Shown one piece after another: positions 5,640 through 6,691 of a stretch of 6,691 bases of DNA. This DNA is from JBGTBQ01 sp041749275 (lineage in GTDB: Bacteria; Acidobacteriota; Blastocatellia; Pyrinomonadales; Pyrinomonadaceae), in the NCBI GenBank assembly GCA_041749275.1, contig JBGTBQ010000355.1:1-6691 (forward strand). The letters are read 5' to 3'. The position numbers and the translations under genes were made by a program. The notes beneath the pieces were generated by a model that saw nothing but the letters and a program-made list of their open reading frames with translations, ran no database searches and was not told the origin of the DNA. The first letter of the stretch is position 1. Each line of letters begins with the position of its first letter.

Positions 5640-6440
5640 TCAATAGCGCCGCGTCGCCGCCGGCGTCGAACCAGCGAAGAGTATCTGATGCGCGTGCGCG
5701 CGATAGGCGGCGACCGCTTCTTCGATGGAAGCCGTGGGCGGCGTGTCCATCACCTCGAAGCAGTCTCGTGGGCCGTCGCCGCGCACCCACGCGACGGCGG
5801 TGCGGCTGCCGCGTAGCGCCGAGGTGGCGTAGGTCGCGGAAAAGCCGATGCGCGACGCCGCCGAGTGGTTCGGGTTCGAGCCGTGCAGTACGAGCGGATG
5901 ATGCAGGCTCATCTCGCCGGCGCGCATCACGAGATCGCGCGGCGCATCAATCCGCGCCTGCGCGGTCATCCCCTGCGTGGTCAGGTTGCCGGCCTCTGCG
6001 CGTTCGGCGTGTGGGATGAGACCCATTCGGTGCGAGCGCGGGACGACGCGCAGGCAGCCGTTCTCCACGGTGGCGTCCGTCAGACCGAGCCAGACCGCCG
6101 GCACCTGCGCGTCTTCAATCTCTTCCGTGATGCCGTCCTGATGCCACCCGACGAAAGACTCGCTCCTCCCATACTTGTAAAAGACCCGCGTTGATTTGAG
6201 CAGGATGTTGGGGCCGAGCAGTTGTTCGAGACAATCCAGCAGACGCGCGTGCGTGCTGAGTTCCCACGCCCAGCGAAAAAAGAGATGCGGCGCGTCGAGC
6301 CGCGTCACCCGCCCGCCGAGAGCCTGCCACGTCTTTTCGACCTCAGCGCGGTAAAGCTCGACTTCATGTTCTAAAAGAATCGGGATCGAATGCAGAAACC
6401 CCAACTCTTCGTAGTCCGCCAACTGTTCGTGAGTAAGCAT
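5640..6440 (-). CDS. Phytanoyl-CoA dioxygenase (PhyH) family Fe(II)/2OG oxygenase, 266 aa
   Basis: Second PhyH-type oxygenase, a predicted cytoplasmic hydroxylase. Counting from the ATG at 6440, the iron ligands are H100 and D102 (GWHQDG) and H186 (LVLHGSNPNHS), with R197 as the 2-oxoglutarate anchor. The motif series WHQDG, ENGCLRVVPRSH, GEMSLHHPLVLHG and S-x-N-x-S-x(3)-RIG is very typical of bacterial PhyH proteins. I prefer the ATG at 6440 (MLTHEQLADYEELGFL) because GGAG lies five bases upstream and it matches where family members begin. The ATG at 6461 would add seven residues, but its purine-rich stretch touches the start codon. It is the first gene after promoter P1, with a leader near 48 nt. 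It shares only family motifs with the PhyH protein at 309-1154, so the two probably act on different substrates. Confidence 0.9.
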   Translation of the reverse strand: MLTHEQLADYEELGFLHSIPILLEHEVELYRAEVEKTWQALGGRVTRLDAPHLFFRWAWELSTHARLLDCLEQLLGPNILLKSTRVFYKYGRSESFVGWHQDGITEEIEDAQVPAVWLGLTDATVENGCLRVVPRSHRMGLIPHAERAEAGNLTTQGMTAQARIDAPRDLVMRAGEMSLHHPLVLHGSNPNHSAASRIGFSATYATSALRGSRTAVAWVRGDGPRDCFEVMDTPPTASIEEAVAAYRAHAHQILFAGSTPAATRRY

Positions 6441-6494
6441 GGAGACTCCGACTTCGGCCATCCTCTTTTTCGACTTCGTCCGGTGAGCGCGCTC

Positions 6495-6523
6495 AGTGTA
6501 AGAGACGTTTCGAGAGCCGTCAA
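6495..6523 (-). promoter_or_regulatory. Promoter P1, TTGACG-17-TACACT
   Basis: On the minus strand the -35 box TTGACG (6523-6518) and -10 box TACACT (6500-6495) are 17 bp apart; initiation is expected near 6488. An A/T-rich stretch with a run of seven T lies just upstream (about 6524-6540) and could act as an UP element. ATATTGAC (6526-6519) and CTCTCGAA (6516-6509) are shared exactly with promoter P2, and bases after the -10 box also agree. It should drive the PhyH-glycosyltransferase-methyltransferase unit. Confidence 0.72.
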
Positions 6524-6586
6524 TATTCTAGAAAAAAATACACGGAAGTACTGATGTCGGGACACATTTTGTAAATGAGCGAGTGG

Positions 6587-6607
6587 TCACGAGTTAGCGA
6601 CTCGTGA
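6587..6607. repeat. 8-bp inverted repeat in the divergent intergenic region
   Basis: TCACGAGT (6587-6594) and ACTCGTGA (6600-6607) are perfect inverted repeats around TAGCG. The palindrome lies 16 bp before the ATG of the plus-strand gene and could be an operator, a hairpin in its leader, or a subterminal transposase-binding site. GCGAGTGG (6579-6586), immediately adjacent, is itself the reverse complement of CCACTCGC at 6643-6650. Confidence 0.6.
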
Positions 6608-6623
6608 GAGCATTGGGTTTACC

Positions 6624-6691
6624 ATGACTCAAAGCTCTTGTCCCACTCGCCTGCGCGAGTATATCAACGCCATGTTGCCCGCGGCACATGG
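6624..6691 (+). CDS. Partial gene, N-terminus of a probable IS4-like transposase
   Basis: An ATG at 6624 opens a frame that runs to the right edge (22 complete codons). The product begins MTQSSCPTRLREYI and continues NAMLPAAHG. The R-L-R-x-Y-I/L-x(3)-LP-x-AHG pattern resembles, from memory, the start of IS4-like transposases, where a leading segment ends in AHG before a helical region. There is no strong ribosome binding site; GAGAG lies about 12 bases upstream. It is transcribed divergently from the cluster and probably unrelated to its function. The evidence is only 22 residues, so another protein family is possible. Confidence 0.45.
   Translation, partial: MTQSSCPTRLREYINAMLPAAH

Larger units (their letters stand above)
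6551..6691 (+). mobile_element. Possible left end of an IS4-like insertion sequence (partial)
   Basis: The protein start encoded at 6624 resembles IS4-type transposases as I remember them, so the DNA before it may be the end of an insertion sequence. The stretch from about 6551, with GATGTCGGGACACATTTTG, looks like an IS terminal repeat, but the other end is outside the window, so neither the inverted repeat nor a target duplication can be tested. The boundary is a guess. If it is right, the element lies about 30 bp upstream of the P1 -35 box. Confidence 0.3.

Overview
The window is a compact, GC-rich biosynthetic-looking gene cluster from a free-living bacterium. Nothing fixes the lineage. 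High GC, sigma70-like promoters, heptamer minisatellites and small palindromic repeats would suit a soil or sediment phylum such as Acidobacteriota, but that is a guess. All eight complete genes lie on the minus strand, so the cluster reads from right to left. One partial gene at the right edge points the other way.

Layout in the direction of transcription. The right edge (about 6551-6691) holds the first 22 codons of a plus-strand gene that looks like the N-terminus of an IS4-like transposase, with a palindrome in front of it. Promoter P1 (6495-6523, TTGACG-17-TACACT) then drives a PhyH-type Fe(II)/2-oxoglutarate dioxygenase (6440-5640), a family 2 glycosyltransferase (5566-4700) and a class I SAM methyltransferase (4671-3886). 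A 163-bp gap carries a weak terminator-like hairpin and promoter P2 (3798-3826, TTGACA-17-TAGACT). P2 drives a TauD-family dioxygenase (3722-2796), two small paralogous proteins with a G-x-W motif (2818-2402 and 2370-1921), a second methyltransferase paralogous to the first (1917-1177) and a second PhyH dioxygenase that starts at TTG (1154-309). Genes within the second unit overlap or lie 3-31 bp apart.

The left 308 bp has no credible gene. It holds a cluster of short hairpins (96-132), four GGATGAR heptamers, then fourteen TCATCCY heptamers in inverted orientation. The last array ends six bases from the stop codon of the final gene.

Inferred joint function: three non-haem iron oxygenases, two methyltransferases and one glycosyltransferase look like tailoring enzymes that hydroxylate, methylate and glycosylate a small molecule, lipid or surface glycan. 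No scaffold-building enzyme (NRPS, PKS, terpene synthase, RiPP precursor) is visible, so the substrate is unknown. The two unnamed small proteins are the least understood part. The two promoters share sequence well beyond the -35 and -10 boxes, which suggests that both transcripts are co-regulated or arose by duplication.
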